Assembly: GCA_023666275.1 (NCBI GenBank) | Contig: JAMPCJ010000002.1 | Coordinates: forward strand, 248,001-312,000 | Reading direction: 5' to 3' | DNA: 64,000 nt | Source: Treponema brennaborense | Lineage (GTDB): Bacteria; Spirochaetota; Spirochaetia; Treponematales; Treponemataceae | Part shown: positions 28,643 to 37,752 of the stretch, piece after piece | How positions within the stretch are numbered: the first letter of the stretch is position 1 | Layout of the letters: each line of letters opens with the position of its first letter | Notes under the pieces: generated by a model | Told to the model about the DNA's origin: nothing | Seen by the model: the letters and a program-made list of their open reading frames with translations, nothing else | The model's database searches: none | Program-made: the position numbers and the translations under genes

Positions 28643-29620
28643 ATGTCACAGCTTACTGAACTTGAGACAAAAATGAGGAATATCGGAATTATTCCGGTGG
28701 TTGTTATCAACGATGCGGCAAAGGCAGTCCCGCTGGCGAAAGCGCTTATCGCGGGAGGAATTCCGGCGGCTGAAGTTACATTCAGAACGGCGGCGGCAGC
28801 TGACGCGATCCGCAAAATTTCAAAAGAATGCCCGGACATGCTGGTAGGTGCAGGAACGGTTATCAATGTCGATCTGGCTGAAAAAGCCATTGCCGCAGGA
28901 TCGAAATTCATCGTTTCGCCCGGATTTAATCCGGCAGTTGTACAGTACTGTATCGATAAAAAGATTCCGGTCATTCCCGGCGTTTCAAGCGCATCCCAAA
29001 TAGAACAGGGACTTTCCATGGGGCTTACGACGCTTAAATTTTTTCCGGCAGAACAAGAAGGCGGCGCGGCAAAATTAAGTGCATTGGGCGGACCGTTTCC
29101 GCAGGTTATGTTTATGCCGACGGGCGGCGTAAACGCAAAAAATGTCGGCGACTATGCAAAACTCAAAAATGTTCTCGCATGCGGCGGTTCATGGATGGTC
29201 AAAGCGGATCTGATTGAAAAAGAGGATTGGAACGGCATCACGGCGCTGTGCAAAGAAGCTATGACGGCTATTCACGGTTTTTCATTTGCGCACGTCGGCA
29301 TCAATCAAGAAAATGAAACAGAAGCGCAGGAAACTTCCGCTCTGCTGGCACTGTTCGGCTTTGCAAAAAAAGAAGGGAACGGTTCCATTTTCAACAGCAC
29401 GGAATTTGAAGTAATGAAGCATCCGTTCCGCGGTACGAAAGGTCATATCGGCATAAAAACGTTTAATGTTGACCGCGCGGCAGCATATTTGAAACAATTC
29501 GGTTTTAATCCTGTCATGGAAACAGCAAAATATTTGGGCGAAGAAGGCAATTCTCCTTTAAAAGTCGTATACCTTGACAAGGAAATCGGCGGATTTGCGG
29601 TGCATTTAGTAAAAGCATAA
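28643..29620 (+). CDS. eda: KDPG/KHG aldolase fused to a VOC (glyoxalase-like) domain
   Basis: About 325 residues. Residues 1-210 are a class I KDPG/KHG aldolase: AAEVTFRT carries the catalytic Glu and TTLKFFPAE the Schiff-base Lys; GAGTVI and MPTGGVN shape the phosphate site. It cleaves 2-keto-3-deoxy-6-phosphogluconate to pyruvate and glyceraldehyde 3-phosphate, or acts on 4-hydroxy-2-oxoglutarate. Residues about 215-325 (FAHVGINQ..., GHIGIKTFNVDRAAAYLKQFGF, GGFAVHLVKA) form a glyoxalase/VOC-like domain of unknown role. AGGAG upstream fixes the ATG at 28643; a longer reading from 28574 would overlap the promoter. Confidence 0.93.
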   Translation: MSQLTELETKMRNIGIIPVVVINDAAKAVPLAKALIAGGIPAAEVTFRTAAAADAIRKISKECPDMLVGAGTVINVDLAEKAIAAGSKFIVSPGFNPAVVQYCIDKKIPVIPGVSSASQIEQGLSMGLTTLKFFPAEQEGGAAKLSALGGPFPQVMFMPTGGVNAKNVGDYAKLKNVLACGGSWMVKADLIEKEDWNGITALCKEAMTAIHGFSFAHVGINQENETEAQETSALLALFGFAKKEGNGSIFNSTEFEVMKHPFRGTKGHIGIKTFNVDRAAAYLKQFGFNPVMETAKYLGEEGNSPLKVVYLDKEIGGFAVHLVKA

Positions 29621-29631
29621 CTTTTCCCGCA

Positions 29632-29678
29632 GAATGAACGAGCCTCGTTGCAGAGCACGTACAGGGTATCGTTCATTC
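29632..29678 (+). repeat. Inverted repeat after the aldolase gene
   Basis: Perfect 10-bp arms GAATGAACGA (29632-29641) and TCGTTCATTC (29669-29678). The gap 29621-29993 between eda and argD has no credible gene; it holds this repeat and the two terminators listed next. Confidence 0.6.
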
Positions 29679-29742
29679 TCGAAGTACCGCAAGCCGGAAC
29701 CGGAACCGTATCCGCATTCCGTTCCGTTTTTGCCGAGGCACG

Positions 29743-29810
29743 GCACACGCCTGACGGCTGCAAGCAATCTGCTTGACGCGGCGTCAGGTGTGTGCAGACT
29801 GTTTTTCTTT
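29743..29810 (+). terminator. Large hairpin terminator of the aldolase gene
   Basis: 14-bp stem starting GCACACGCCTGACG (29743-29756) paired with 29782-29795 through one G-T pair; the loop holds a smaller CAAGC/GCTTG hairpin. GTTTTTCTTT follows at 29801. Confidence 0.65.
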
Positions 29811-29867
29811 CCGGCTGCCGTATAGATCCGCGGCAAACGCACTTTTTTGTAAATCCTAAGGCATTTT

Positions 29868-29927
29868 TAAAAATTGCGGGAAAATATTCGGCTTCGGCTG
29901 TCCGCTAGCACAAACATTTTCCCCGCA
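29868..29927 (-). terminator. Terminator of the arg operon
   Basis: Stem TGCGGG-AAAAT (29875-29885) paired with ATTTTCCCCGCA (29916-29927) with one bulge; on the minus strand it is followed by a T-rich stretch. Confidence 0.6.
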
Positions 29928-29993
29928 CGCTTTCTGCGCTTTGCTTTGCAGAATGTTTTGTCTGAATGAGTGCATAAAGGCAGAACCAGAGCG

Positions 29994-31178
29994 TTATGAT
30001 TCAAGGCATTTTTTGAAAATTCGCAGTCCGTCGTCGATATTTTCGTCGGAGATGACAAGCGGCGGCAAAAACCGAATGGTATGGGCTCCGGCTGTTGATA
30101 CGCATAAACCGGCGGCAAGGCATTTTTTCTGCATGTCCGCGGCAGACTGCTCGATATCGATTCCGATCATAAGCCCGCGTCCGCGTACGTCGTTTACGCA
30201 GCACAGCTGCCAGCTGCGCACGGCAGAGCGGATTTTTTCTCCTTTTTCTTTCACGGCATCCAAAAAACCGGAAGAAAGCAGTTCTTTGAGGACAACGCGG
30301 CCTGCGGCACACGCGAGAGGATTTCCGCCGAATGTCGACTGGTGATCGCCCGCAGAAAAAACATCCGCCGCACGATTGCGGAACAAGCAGGCTCCCATGG
30401 GAATGCCGCCGGCTATTCCTTTTGCAAGCGTAAGAACATCGGGCGATATGCCAAGCTGCTCGGAAGCAAGCAGCGTTCCGGTGCGTCCCATGCCGGTTTG
30501 CACTTCATCGACCATAAAAAGCGCGCCGCAGTCATGCGCAGCTTTTTCAGCCGCCTGCGCCCAGCTGCTGTCGATTAAATTAACGCCGCCCTCGCCCTGC
30601 ACGCATTCTATTAAAACCGCGGCAACATCGTTTCCGAGCGTTTTCAGGCTGTTATAATCATTCGCCGCAATATGCCTGAATCCGTCAGGATACGGCGCAA
30701 AAAACGGAGCATGAAATTTATCCTGACCGGTAGCGCGGAGCGTGGAAATCGTGCGCCCGTGGAAAGATTTTTCGAGCGTAACAATCACATTTCTCATGCA
30801 GCTGTTCGGCGCAGCGCCGTTTTTTCCCGCCGAAGCAAGATATCCGTATTTGCGGGCAAGTTTTATCGCCGCTTCGTTTGCTTCCGCGCCTGAATTGCCG
30901 AAAAACACGCCGGTCATTCCGGCAGCACCGAGAAGTTCTTCCGCAAAAGCAAGCTCGGTGTCTGAATTATAGTAATTGGAAATGTGCATCTGCTTGGCAG
31001 CTTGTTCCTGCACCGCTTTTACCAGCGCGGGATGCGCGTGCCCGAGACAATTCACGCCGATACCCGATACGAAATCGATATAGTTTTTTCCGTCTTTGTC
31101 CGTGAGTACGGCGCCGTTTCCCGATGTAAAAACCGCCGGCAGGCTGCCGTAATTGTTTACTATTTTTCCGTTATTCAT
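29994..31178 (-). CDS. argD: Acetylornithine aminotransferase
   Basis: About 394 residues, PLP-dependent class III aminotransferase converting N-acetylglutamate semialdehyde to N-acetylornithine. Features: NYIDFVSGIGVNCLGHAHP, GNSGAEANEAAIKLARKY (PLP phosphate), VDEVQTGMGRTG with the PLP-binding Asp, and Lys in LAKGIAGGIPMGA. The ATG at 31178 is preceded by GGAGG at 8 bases; a longer in-frame start at 31250 would overlap argB. Last gene of argJ-argB-argD. Confidence 0.95.
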   Translation of the reverse strand: MNNGKIVNNYGSLPAVFTSGNGAVLTDKDGKNYIDFVSGIGVNCLGHAHPALVKAVQEQAAKQMHISNYYNSDTELAFAEELLGAAGMTGVFFGNSGAEANEAAIKLARKYGYLASAGKNGAAPNSCMRNVIVTLEKSFHGRTISTLRATGQDKFHAPFFAPYPDGFRHIAANDYNSLKTLGNDVAAVLIECVQGEGGVNLIDSSWAQAAEKAAHDCGALFMVDEVQTGMGRTGTLLASEQLGISPDVLTLAKGIAGGIPMGACLFRNRAADVFSAGDHQSTFGGNPLACAAGRVVLKELLSSGFLDAVKEKGEKIRSAVRSWQLCCVNDVRGRGLMIGIDIEQSAADMQKKCLAAGLCVSTAGAHTIRFLPPLVISDENIDDGLRIFKKCLES

Positions 31179-31246
31179 ATTGCGTCCTCCGTAATTACTG
31201 CACGATGGTATGTTTCCGGCAATTTTGTTTTTGCCGGTGGAATCGG

Positions 31247-32107
31247 TCAATGCAGCATGGTTCCTATGCCGCGGTCGCTGAACATTTCTATCAGCAAGCT
31301 GTGCGGCACGCGTCCGTCTATTATATGAGTGCGCGGAACGCCGCCGTTCAAGGCTTCAAGGCAGCATTCGATTTTCGGAATCATGCCGGAAGAAATAACG
31401 CCTGTCGCAATCAAAGACGGAATTGCTTCCCGCGCGATTCGTTTGATGAGCGAAGAAGGATCGCCGACATCGCGCAGCACGCCGGGAACGTTTGTGAGCT
31501 GCACGAATTTTTCCGCACCGAGCGCAACGGCGATTTTTGCGGCGGCGGTGTCGGCATTGATGTTGTAACGGCTTGTATCACCGTCCTCCCCAAGCGCAAC
31601 CGTTGAAATAACGGGAATAAAACCAAGCTCCAGCAGCGAGTGCACAATTTCGGGATGAACTTCCGTTATATCGCCGACAAATCCGAGATCCTCGTTATCT
31701 TTGCATATTTTTTTCGCCCGCAGAAGCCCCGAATCGACGCCGCTCAAACCGACGGCTTTTCCGCCGTTTTGAAGAAGGATGCCGACGATATCTTTGTTCA
31801 ATTTTCCGGTAAGTACCATTTGAACGATTTCCATGGTTTCCGCATCGGTATAGCGAAGTCCGTTTACAAATACGGATTTTTTGCCGACGCGTTCCAGCAT
31901 AGCATTTATTTCGGGTCCGCCGCCGTGAACAAGCACAACTTGAATGCCGATTGTATTCAGCAGCACAATGTCTTCCATAACGGCTTTTTTCAAATCGTCA
32001 TTGAGCATAGCATTTCCGCCGTATTTTACGACAACAACTTTGCCGACCCATTGTTTGAAGTACGGAAGTGATTGAACAAGCACTTCCGCCCAGTCTTTAT
32101 TATCCAT
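31247..32107 (-). CDS. argB: Acetylglutamate kinase
   Basis: About 286 residues, amino-acid kinase fold, phosphorylates N-acetylglutamate. Features: VVKYGGNAM (ATP phosphate), [11 protein letters not shown] (acetylglutamate site), [30 protein letters not shown], and [15 protein letters not shown]. The ATG at 32107 carries GGAGG upstream and matches the usual family start ([16 protein letters not shown]). It lies 122 bases after argJ and 68 bases before argD. Confidence 0.96.
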   Translation of the reverse strand: MDNKDWAEVLVQSLPYFKQWVGKVVVVKYGGNAMLNDDLKKAVMEDIVLLNTIGIQVVLVHGGGPEINAMLERVGKKSVFVNGLRYTDAETMEIVQMVLTGKLNKDIVGILLQNGGKAVGLSGVDSGLLRAKKICKDNEDLGFVGDITEVHPEIVHSLLELGFIPVISTVALGEDGDTSRYNINADTAAAKIAVALGAEKFVQLTNVPGVLRDVGDPSSLIKRIAREAIPSLIATGVISSGMIPKIECCLEALNGGVPRTHIIDGRVPHSLLIEMFSDRGIGTMLH

Positions 32108-32229
32108 TCCCCAGCGCCTCCGTAATTTGCATCGCAGAAAACACAGCAGCATCCGAAAATCAAACGGCGGCACGAGATTCTGCAAAGAAGCACGCAAGCC
32201 GCATCAGCTCCGAAGCCGCATTGCTGTTA

Positions 32230-33513
32230 TTATGTGCGGTAGTCTCCGTTTATCCGCACATAGTTATAGGTAAGATCGCAGCCCCAGGCAGTTCCCGATG
32301 CGGCGCCGTCTTCCATTTCCACAAGAATTTTTACTTCGTTTTCGGATAAAATATTTTTCGCACATTCTTCGTCAAAATCAAGCGGAACGCCGTGATCATA
32401 CACTTTCACATTCCGCTGCGCGCTGCCGCCGTTTTCAAAACCGCCGCAAGCTGCGAACGAAACAGATGTTTTTTCTATTGTGAACGGAACTCCCGAATAT
32501 CCGAGCGCACACAAAATGCGTCCCCAATTCGCGTCTTTGCCGAACATCGCGGCTTTCACCAAATTAGATGAAATGACGGATTTTGCCAAGACGCGCGCGG
32601 CATCAGTCGTTTCCGCGCCGGATACAACACATTCGATTAAGCGGCCGGCGCCTTCGCCGTCAGCAGCAATTGCCCGCGCCATTTTTGTGTTCAAAGCATT
32701 CAGCGCATCGAAGAAAGCATCACAATCCGCTCCGCTTTCGGTGATTTCGGCGTTGCCCGCCATTCCGTTTGCGAGAATAAGCAGCGTATCATTGGTGCTC
32801 GTATCACCGTCAATGGACACGCAGTTATACGTACCCGCGGCGCTTTTTCGCAGAAGCGAATTCAGCATATCGGCTGATATGGCGCAGTCCGTGGTAATAA
32901 ATCCGAGCATTGTTCCTAAATTGATGTGAATCATTCCGGAACCTTTTGCCATGGCGCCGAGGCGAACTTTTTTTCCGCCGATTTCCGTTTCAACGGCGAA
33001 TTCTTTATATTTTGTATCCGTTGTCATAATGGCAGCGCGCGCTTTTTCGTGCCCCTCTTTGGAAAGCCCTGCCGTCAGTTCGCTGATATGCGCCTCGATT
33101 TTCTCCACGGGCAGCTGCTGGCCGATAACGCCGGTAGAACATACGAGGACATCATCTTCGTCGATTTTTCCGAAAAATCCTGCTGTGCCGGAAAAATCGG
33201 CATCGGTAAGCGCGGCGGCGGCGGCACGCGCCATGCGGACGGCATTTCGTGCGCCCTGTTCGCCTGTGCAGGCATTTGCATTGCCGGAATTGACAATGAC
33301 GGCTTGAGCACGGCGGCGGGAAAGCCGAAGGGCCGTTAATTTTACCGGTTCCGCCCGCACGGAATTTCGGGTAAACATTCCCGCAGCGGCACACATTTTT
33401 TCGGATACAATCAGGGCTGTATCTTCCTGCGTCCGCCCGGCTTTTATGCCGCATAAAACGCCGTTTGCAAGAAATCCCTTCGGTGCAGTAACTCCGCCGT
33501 CAATAAATTGCAT
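32230..33513 (-). CDS. argJ: Bifunctional ornithine acetyltransferase / N-acetylglutamate synthase
   Basis: About 427 residues. ArgJ recycles the acetyl group from N-acetylornithine to glutamate and autocleaves into two chains at a conserved Thr. Here the site reads MAKGSGMIHINLGTMLGF: the catalytic Thr is kept in GTML, while the usual preceding Ala is Gly. Other features are VVNSGNANACTG, FFGKIDEDDVLVCSTGVIGQQLP and GKDANWGRILCALGYSG. First gene of the arg cluster; argC and argF/G/H are not in the window. Presence of argJ implies a cyclic arginine route, richer than in host-restricted treponemes. Whether it also uses acetyl-CoA cannot be told. Confidence 0.95.
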   Translation of the reverse strand: MQFIDGGVTAPKGFLANGVLCGIKAGRTQEDTALIVSEKMCAAAGMFTRNSVRAEPVKLTALRLSRRRAQAVIVNSGNANACTGEQGARNAVRMARAAAAALTDADFSGTAGFFGKIDEDDVLVCSTGVIGQQLPVEKIEAHISELTAGLSKEGHEKARAAIMTTDTKYKEFAVETEIGGKKVRLGAMAKGSGMIHINLGTMLGFITTDCAISADMLNSLLRKSAAGTYNCVSIDGDTSTNDTLLILANGMAGNAEITESGADCDAFFDALNALNTKMARAIAADGEGAGRLIECVVSGAETTDAARVLAKSVISSNLVKAAMFGKDANWGRILCALGYSGVPFTIEKTSVSFAACGGFENGGSAQRNVKVYDHGVPLDFDEECAKNILSENEVKILVEMEDGAASGTAWGCDLTYNYVRINGDYRT

Positions 33514-33528
33514 AAGTATACACTCCAC

Positions 33529-33551
33529 TGTAATAAATATGCATCAGTATA
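33529..33551 (-). promoter_or_regulatory. Possible argJ -10 element and ARG-box-like sequence
   Basis: Minus strand TATACT (33551-33546) followed at once by GATGCATATTTATTACA, which partly fits the AT-rich ARG-box half-site pattern. No good -35 is seen. Weak evidence. Confidence 0.3.
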
Positions 33552-33587
33552 CCACAAACCGCATGCACATGTACAGACAACGCATAA

Positions 33588-33617
33588 TTGTAACTAAGCG
33601 CTTTTTTGTGATATACT
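33588..33617 (+). promoter_or_regulatory. Promoter of the pyrimidine phosphorylase-recJ operon
   Basis: TTGTAA (33588-33593), 18-bp spacer, TATACT (33612-33617); AGGAG precedes the ATG at 33643. Confidence 0.6.
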
Positions 33618-33642
33618 TATCGTTGTCCATTAGGAGAAAAGC

Positions 33643-34989
33643 ATGCGCGCAGCAGATATTATCATCAAAAAGCGAGGTTCCGTTTTAAATCCGTCCGGTG
33701 CGGAACTAACCGCGGAAGAAATTACATTTCTGATAAACAATTTCGTCAGCGGAAATATTCCCGATTATCAAATGGCAGCCTGGCTTATGGCGGTTTATTT
33801 CAACGGCATGACTTTTCGGGAAACTGCCGCGCTGACTTCCGCTATGCTGAACTCCGGGGACGTGATGCCGCTTGATTCCATTACTGCCGTCAAAACATGC
33901 GCAGACTTTAACGGCATTTTCGCCGACAAACATTCGACAGGCGGCGTGGGCGATAAAATTTCGCTGCCTTTGGCGCCGATTGCCGCAGCCTGCGGGTGCG
34001 CGGTTCCCATGATGAGCGGACGCGCGCTCGGTCATACCGGCGGAACGCTCGACAAACTGGAATCCATAAAAGGATACAGAACAAATTTGCAGCCGGATGA
34101 ATTTATGCGGATTTTGTCGCAAACGGGTTTTGCAATGACAGGACAAACCGAAAAAATCGCGCCCGCAGATCGTCTGCTGTACGCACTCCGCGATGTAACG
34201 GGAACGGTGGAATCAATCCCGCTGATTACGGCAAGCATTCTTTCCAAAAAAATAGCGGAAGGTTCCGACGTGCTTGTTTTTGACGTAAAATACGGAACGG
34301 GCGCTTTTATGCAGACGGCGGAAACGGCGGAAACGCTTGCCCTCAGTCTCGTAAATACGGCAAAATCCATGGGCAAAAAAACGGCGGCGCTGATAACAGA
34401 TATGAACACGCCGCTTGGATTCAAAACCGGTAATTTTCTCGAAATCGAAGAAACATTGGACTGTCTTGACGGGAAAGGTCCCGACGACATCATGGAATTA
34501 ACATATTCGCTTACCGAAAAAATGCTGCTGCTTTGCGGATTGGCGGCAGATAAAACCGGCGCAGAAAAAAAATGCCGGAATGCCGTTTCATCAGGCAAGG
34601 CAAAAGAATTGTTTTTTGAAAATATCCGTTTGCAGGGTGGAGATCCAGAGCGCGTTCTCAAAGAATACGGAACACGGCGATCGCCGTATAAACAAGAACT
34701 GACCGCGGAAAAAGACGGATTTCTGTCAATTGACGCGCGGGGCATCGGCACGGCGGGAATTTATCTGGGCGTCGGGCGGAACAAAACAACAGACTGCGTA
34801 TGTCCCGACGCAGGAATTATTTTTCACAAGCGGCAGGGCGACGCCATATCGAAAGGCGACATTCTTATGGAAATTTACGGGAAAGACGAAGAATGCTTTT
34901 CCGCAGCAATGCCGTGCATACATGATGCGGTTCGTTACTCGGACACGCAAAACGCCTCGCGCAGCTTAATCCTTAAGGAAATCGTGTAA
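33643..34989 (+). CDS. Pyrimidine-nucleoside / thymidine phosphorylase
   Basis: A 448-residue phosphorylase (DeoA/Pdp family) splitting thymidine, uridine or deoxyuridine with phosphate. Signature ALGHTGGTLDKLESIKGY and phosphate-site KHSTGGVGDK are intact; the C-terminal beta domain has the lipoyl-like hinge YGKDEECF. I leave the symbol blank because DeoA and Pdp differ in substrate range and cannot be separated by eye. Its stop directly abuts the recJ start. Confidence 0.93.
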   Translation: MRAADIIIKKRGSVLNPSGAELTAEEITFLINNFVSGNIPDYQMAAWLMAVYFNGMTFRETAALTSAMLNSGDVMPLDSITAVKTCADFNGIFADKHSTGGVGDKISLPLAPIAAACGCAVPMMSGRALGHTGGTLDKLESIKGYRTNLQPDEFMRILSQTGFAMTGQTEKIAPADRLLYALRDVTGTVESIPLITASILSKKIAEGSDVLVFDVKYGTGAFMQTAETAETLALSLVNTAKSMGKKTAALITDMNTPLGFKTGNFLEIEETLDCLDGKGPDDIMELTYSLTEKMLLLCGLAADKTGAEKKCRNAVSSGKAKELFFENIRLQGGDPERVLKEYGTRRSPYKQELTAEKDGFLSIDARGIGTAGIYLGVGRNKTTDCVCPDAGIIFHKRQGDAISKGDILMEIYGKDEECFSAAMPCIHDAVRYSDTQNASRSLILKEIV

Positions 34990-37131
34990 ATGGCTGTATG
35001 GGAGAAAAAAGCAATAGCCGGTGAAATCGTAAAAGAACTGCACACACGATACGGCTGCGATGCACTAACGGCTTCAATCTTAGCCCGCCGTTCGATTACC
35101 GGCGGACAGGATGTTCTTTTCTATTTGGAAAATGACGAACGATATTTTCACAATCCGTTTCTCATTGATTCAATGGAAGACGCCGTCGACAGAATTCTCG
35201 ACGCCCGCGAAGAAGGCGAAAAAGTCCTCATTTTCGGGGACCGCGATGTAGACGGAATAACGAGCACAACGCTGCTGTATGAATATCTATGCGAACTCGG
35301 CATCGATGTTCAATGGCGGCTTCCTTCCGGAAATGATGCCTACGGACTTTCAATGGATGCGGTGAATGATTTCGCAAAAGAATACGGCACACTGATTATT
35401 ACCGTGGACTGCGGCATTTCAAACTGCGCGGAAATTGCCCGCGCCAATGAATTAGGCATAGACGTTATCGTAACCGATCATCATAATCCGCCGGAAGCGC
35501 TTCCCGAAGCCGCAGTGATTATCAATCCCAAAATAAAAGATTCCGGCTATCCGTTTCGGGACATTTCCGGCTGCGCAGTTGTTTACAAGCTTGTCTGCGC
35601 GCTGCGGTTCGCGCAAAGTTCCCTGTATAAGCAGGAAATTTGTCTTTTGAACGTCCGTCCCGCAAATGACGCATACATCATCGAAGGACTGAAAATAATC
35701 AACATGGCGGAAAAACAGCGCATCACGGAAACGATAATTCCCGGTATCGTTTCAATCACGCAGACGCGGCTGCTGCCTTTTCTGGCGAGACAGCATATTT
35801 ACGTGTGGGATGTTTCGCTGCAGCAAAAGCAATTGAAAAAAATTTTCGGCGGCTCCGCGCAGTTCAATCTTACCGATATAAGACCGGAAATCGCACAGCT
35901 GATTCCTTCCGTCGAAAACTGCAGTCTGCTGAAGATACGCGAAAAATCCCGCATCGTCCGCTATCAGGAAAAACCGTCAGGCGAGCTCGACAGTTTTTTC
36001 AACATTTTCATTACGTATATTTTGCAGCAAACAACGGAAAAAAAACACGCACTCCGCAACGCGCAGGATCTTCAGCTTGTTTCGCTGGCGGCACTTGCCG
36101 ACATAATGCCGCTGAAAAACGAAAACCGCATTTTTATCCGCAAAGGACTTGCTTCGATGAACGCAGGACAAATGCGGCACGGTTTGCTGGAACTCGCATC
36201 ACGCTTGAATTTGCTCGGGAAGCATATCGGAAGCGCCGAGCTTTCTTGGAATATTATTCCCGTATTAAATGCGGCGGGCAGGCTCGGCAGACCGGAACTT
36301 GCAATGCAGTTGTTTGCAGAGAAAGATTCCGCAAAACGGGATCAAATAGCGGCACAAATTATCGAATTAAATAAAGAACGCAAAAAACTCGGTGCCGAAG
36401 CATGGAAGTACGCGGAAAAAGAGGCATACAGCAGCATGGAACTATACGGCGGCAAACTGATTATGGTTGCCGATGAACATATAAACCGCGGAGTTACGGG
36501 CATCGTCGCGGCAAAACTCGCCAAATATTTCGATATTCCCGCTATGGTCATTGCTTTTTTGCCGGATGGAACAGCCGTCGGTTCCATGCGATCTGTCCGC
36601 GGCTACGATATTACGGGAATTCTTGATTCTTGCAGCGATCTTTTCATAAACCACGGCGGACACAATTTTGCCGCAGGATTCAGCTTTAAGCAGGATATGT
36701 TTCCGCAGCTTTCGGCGCGGATTGAACAGCTTGCGAAAACCATTGAATTTGCGGAAGAAAAAACAGATGAAACGCTTTCCATAGACGCCGAGCTTCCGCA
36801 CAATTATATCACGCCGGATTTGCTCAGTCTTACGGATAAATTCGAACCATACGGCGAAGGAAATCCGCAGCTTCTTTTTTCCGCAAAAAACATACGCATT
36901 GCTGCCGCCGATATCATAGGAAAAACCGAAAAACCCCATTTAAAACTGACACTTGAATGCGGCAAGCTGAAATGGCCGGCATTATTTTGGGATGCCAGCA
37001 GCAAATTGAAAACAACATTTTCGGCAGGCGATTATGCGGATATTGTATTTGAAATATCACGCAATTCATTTAACGGCATAGAATCGGCGCAAATAATTTT
37101 AAAAGACATCAGGAAAGCATCGGAAAGTTAA
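34990..37131 (+). CDS. recJ: Single-stranded-DNA-specific exonuclease RecJ with large insertion
   Basis: A 713-residue DHH-family 5'-3' exonuclease for recombinational repair. Motif I is DRDVDG (84-89; usually DHDADG), followed by VDCGISN and DHHNPP. The DHHA1 domain has NHGGHNFAAGFS near 555, and the C-terminal OB-like part is present. Between GCAVVYKLVCAL (about 197) and LQLVSLAALADIMPL (about 360) lies about 145 residues, where typical RecJ proteins have a short linker. The gene starts at the base after the phosphorylase stop. The His-to-Arg change in motif I and the insertion deserve attention. Confidence 0.93.
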   Translation: MAVWEKKAIAGEIVKELHTRYGCDALTASILARRSITGGQDVLFYLENDERYFHNPFLIDSMEDAVDRILDAREEGEKVLIFGDRDVDGITSTTLLYEYLCELGIDVQWRLPSGNDAYGLSMDAVNDFAKEYGTLIITVDCGISNCAEIARANELGIDVIVTDHHNPPEALPEAAVIINPKIKDSGYPFRDISGCAVVYKLVCALRFAQSSLYKQEICLLNVRPANDAYIIEGLKIINMAEKQRITETIIPGIVSITQTRLLPFLARQHIYVWDVSLQQKQLKKIFGGSAQFNLTDIRPEIAQLIPSVENCSLLKIREKSRIVRYQEKPSGELDSFFNIFITYILQQTTEKKHALRNAQDLQLVSLAALADIMPLKNENRIFIRKGLASMNAGQMRHGLLELASRLNLLGKHIGSAELSWNIIPVLNAAGRLGRPELAMQLFAEKDSAKRDQIAAQIIELNKERKKLGAEAWKYAEKEAYSSMELYGGKLIMVADEHINRGVTGIVAAKLAKYFDIPAMVIAFLPDGTAVGSMRSVRGYDITGILDSCSDLFINHGGHNFAAGFSFKQDMFPQLSARIEQLAKTIEFAEEKTDETLSIDAELPHNYITPDLLSLTDKFEPYGEGNPQLLFSAKNIRIAAADIIGKTEKPHLKLTLECGKLKWPALFWDASSKLKTTFSAGDYADIVFEISRNSFNGIESAQIILKDIRKASES

Positions 37132-37137
37132 TGCGCG

Positions 37138-37166
37138 CGCGGATTGCCGCGGAATTTTATTTTTTC
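37138..37166 (+). terminator. Weak terminator after recJ
   Basis: 5-bp stem CGCGG/CCGCG with a 4-base loop, then AATTTTATTTTTTC. Confidence 0.45.
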
Positions 37167-37168
37167 TG

Positions 37169-37750
37169 TCACTCACGGATAAAACGAACCGTTCCGTCTG
37201 AATCAACGGCAAGCAAATAGACAACGCCGCTTTCGCATCCGGCAAGCGACACGCGTTTTTTTATTCTGTGTCTGCCCAAAAGAATTGTCCCGGTAAAATA
37301 CAAAACTTCCGGAAACAACGCGTACCGCGCAAGACGGTATACGGATTTTTCCGCAGACGGCAGCCGATACAGCGCGCACGACGGATTTTTGCCCTGCGTG
37401 AAATAATACGGTACAAGCTGAATGCCGGAAACCGACACGGGGAACAGCAGCGTTTTTCCGGAAAAACTGCTGCCCGCAAAATCAATTTCCAGCGTCCGGT
37501 TCTGCCATGAACGTTCTATTGTCCTCAGTTCTTTTCCGCTGCTGTCATATAATTTCACAACAGCACTCGCGGATGTGTCATCTGTTCCATACACCATGCA
37601 TCGGGCAAGCACGACATTCTGAAAATCGGGAATGTCATTGACAGCCGAAAAACATATTACAAACCGATACAGCAATACCGAGCAAATCAAAAGCAGCGCG
37701 CATAACAGTATGTTTACAAAAATCAGCAAGGTATGCAGTTTATCCGTCAT
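37169..37750 (-). CDS. Hypothetical single-pass membrane protein downstream of ligA
   Basis: About 193 residues, not recognised. One membrane segment at about 7-30 (LLIFVNILLCALLLICSVLLYR), then an extracytoplasmic beta-rich region with patterns like AVVKLYDSSGKELRTIERSW and a C-terminal strand pair GVVYLLAVDSDGTVRFI. It may be a small periplasmic sensor or envelope protein. The ATG at 37750 lies 2 bases after the ligA stop, indicating co-translation with ligA; a TTG at 37756 is the alternative. Confidence 0.6.
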   Translation of the reverse strand: MTDKLHTLLIFVNILLCALLLICSVLLYRFVICFSAVNDIPDFQNVVLARCMVYGTDDTSASAVVKLYDSSGKELRTIERSWQNRTLEIDFAGSSFSGKTLLFPVSVSGIQLVPYYFTQGKNPSCALYRLPSAEKSVYRLARYALFPEVLYFTGTILLGRHRIKKRVSLAGCESGVVYLLAVDSDGTVRFIRE

Positions 37751-37752
37751 TA

